NCBI GenBank assembly: GCA_016280345.1
Contig: JAEEGN010000311.1
Location: 1 to 6,457, forward strand
Source: Selenomonadaceae bacterium
GTDB lineage: Bacteria; Bacillota; Negativicutes; Selenomonadales; Selenomonadaceae
DNA length: 6,457 bases
Direction of reading: 5' to 3'
This document shows positions 6,230-6,457 of the stretch, piece by piece (within the stretch, counting starts at the first letter, position 1; every line of letters starts with the position of its first letter). Position numbers and translations under genes: made by a program. The notes under the pieces are model-generated. The model was not told where the DNA came from. It saw only the letters and a list, made by a program, of their open reading frames with translations, and did not search any database.

Positions 6230-6457
6230 ATGTTCAAACGAAAAATTTACCAGCAAATGGTCGAATGGAAGAAGCTGTCCCGAGGACGGTCGGCACTTTT
6301 AATCCAAGGCGCACGGCGCGTCGGGAAATCTACTGTGGCGCAGGAGTTTGCTCGACGGAAATACAAGAGTTTTCTTTTAATTGATTTCTCGAAAGCTCGC
6401 CCTGAAGTCGTCAATCTCTTCAACGATATGCACGACTTGGACTTCTTTTTCTTGCAG
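6230..6457 (+). CDS. AAA_14/DUF4143-type ATPase, N-terminal part (runs off the window)
   Basis: The first 76 codons are visible, open to the right edge. The start MFKRKIYQQMVEWKKL is followed by SALLIQGARRVGKST, in which GARRVGKS (residues 27-34) is a Walker A motif, then FLLIDFSKARPEVVNLF and DLDFFFLQ. This arrangement is typical of the P-loop ATPases annotated as AAA_14 with a C-terminal DUF4143 domain, common in anaerobic Firmicutes and Bacteroidetes. Their role is poorly known; the C-terminal domain lies outside the window, so that part is inferred. The ATG at 6230 has AAGGAG (6214-6219) 10 nt upstream. It diverges from the XRE gene and is preceded by three phased repeats. Its base composition is lower in GC than the ilv region. 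Confidence 0.87.
   Translation, partial: MFKRKIYQQMVEWKKLSRGRSALLIQGARRVGKSTVAQEFARRKYKSFLLIDFSKARPEVVNLFNDMHDLDFFFLQ

Noticed and set aside
6010..6237. Leftward 75-codon frame with three FLHNP repeats at 11-residue spacing
   Set aside because: It starts at a TTG inside the ATPase gene, and its repeats are just the reverse reading of the 33-bp-spaced DNA repeats. The DNA unit is kept while the spacer codons are not, and no ribosome-binding site fits.

Overview
The window looks like chromosomal DNA of a GC-rich, anaerobic, Negativicutes-type firmicute (for example a Selenomonas or Mitsuokella relative). This assignment is inferred from three things: a ferredoxin-dependent 2-oxoacid oxidoreductase tail, the style of the IlvN/IlvC proteins, and perfect Shine-Dalgarno sites with sigma-A promoters. 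No ribosomal marker is present to confirm it.

Positions 1-5260 are host-like, high-GC DNA. From left to right they hold: the last 29 codons of a probable 2-oxoacid:acceptor oxidoreductase gamma subunit (+); a bidirectional terminator; the branched-chain amino acid genes ilvN and ilvC (both -, overlapping by 20 nt, with a near-consensus promoter in front of ilvN); a 727-residue membrane-bound PP2C/SpoIIE-type phosphatase with a Cache-like sensor and a HAMP domain (-); a YfbR-like HD-domain 5'-deoxynucleotidase (-); and a complete tRNA-Thr(CGU) gene (+) with its own promoter and two hairpin terminators. The HD and tRNA promoters face away from each other across a short inverted repeat.

At about 5258-5283 the composition drops and a different, AT-richer accessory region begins. 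It holds a leftward pair: a small XRE-type regulator overlapping by ATGA a DUF1819/BrxA-like gene. BrxA is a BREX phage-defence component. This gene is broken by a one-base frameshift in an A run and cut off where the high-GC DNA starts. Beside the cut is the 3' end of an unrecognised host-like gene, so the region looks like a decayed or recombined defence-island edge. To the right, reading the other way, is the start of an AAA_14/DUF4143-type ATPase that runs off the window.

The 343-nt divergent region between the XRE gene and the ATPase is the most unusual DNA here. It has overlapping perfect palindromes in the regulator's leader, a potential G-quadruplex overlapping phased A-tracts, and three identical 15-bp repeats spaced at exactly 33 bp just ahead of the ATPase.
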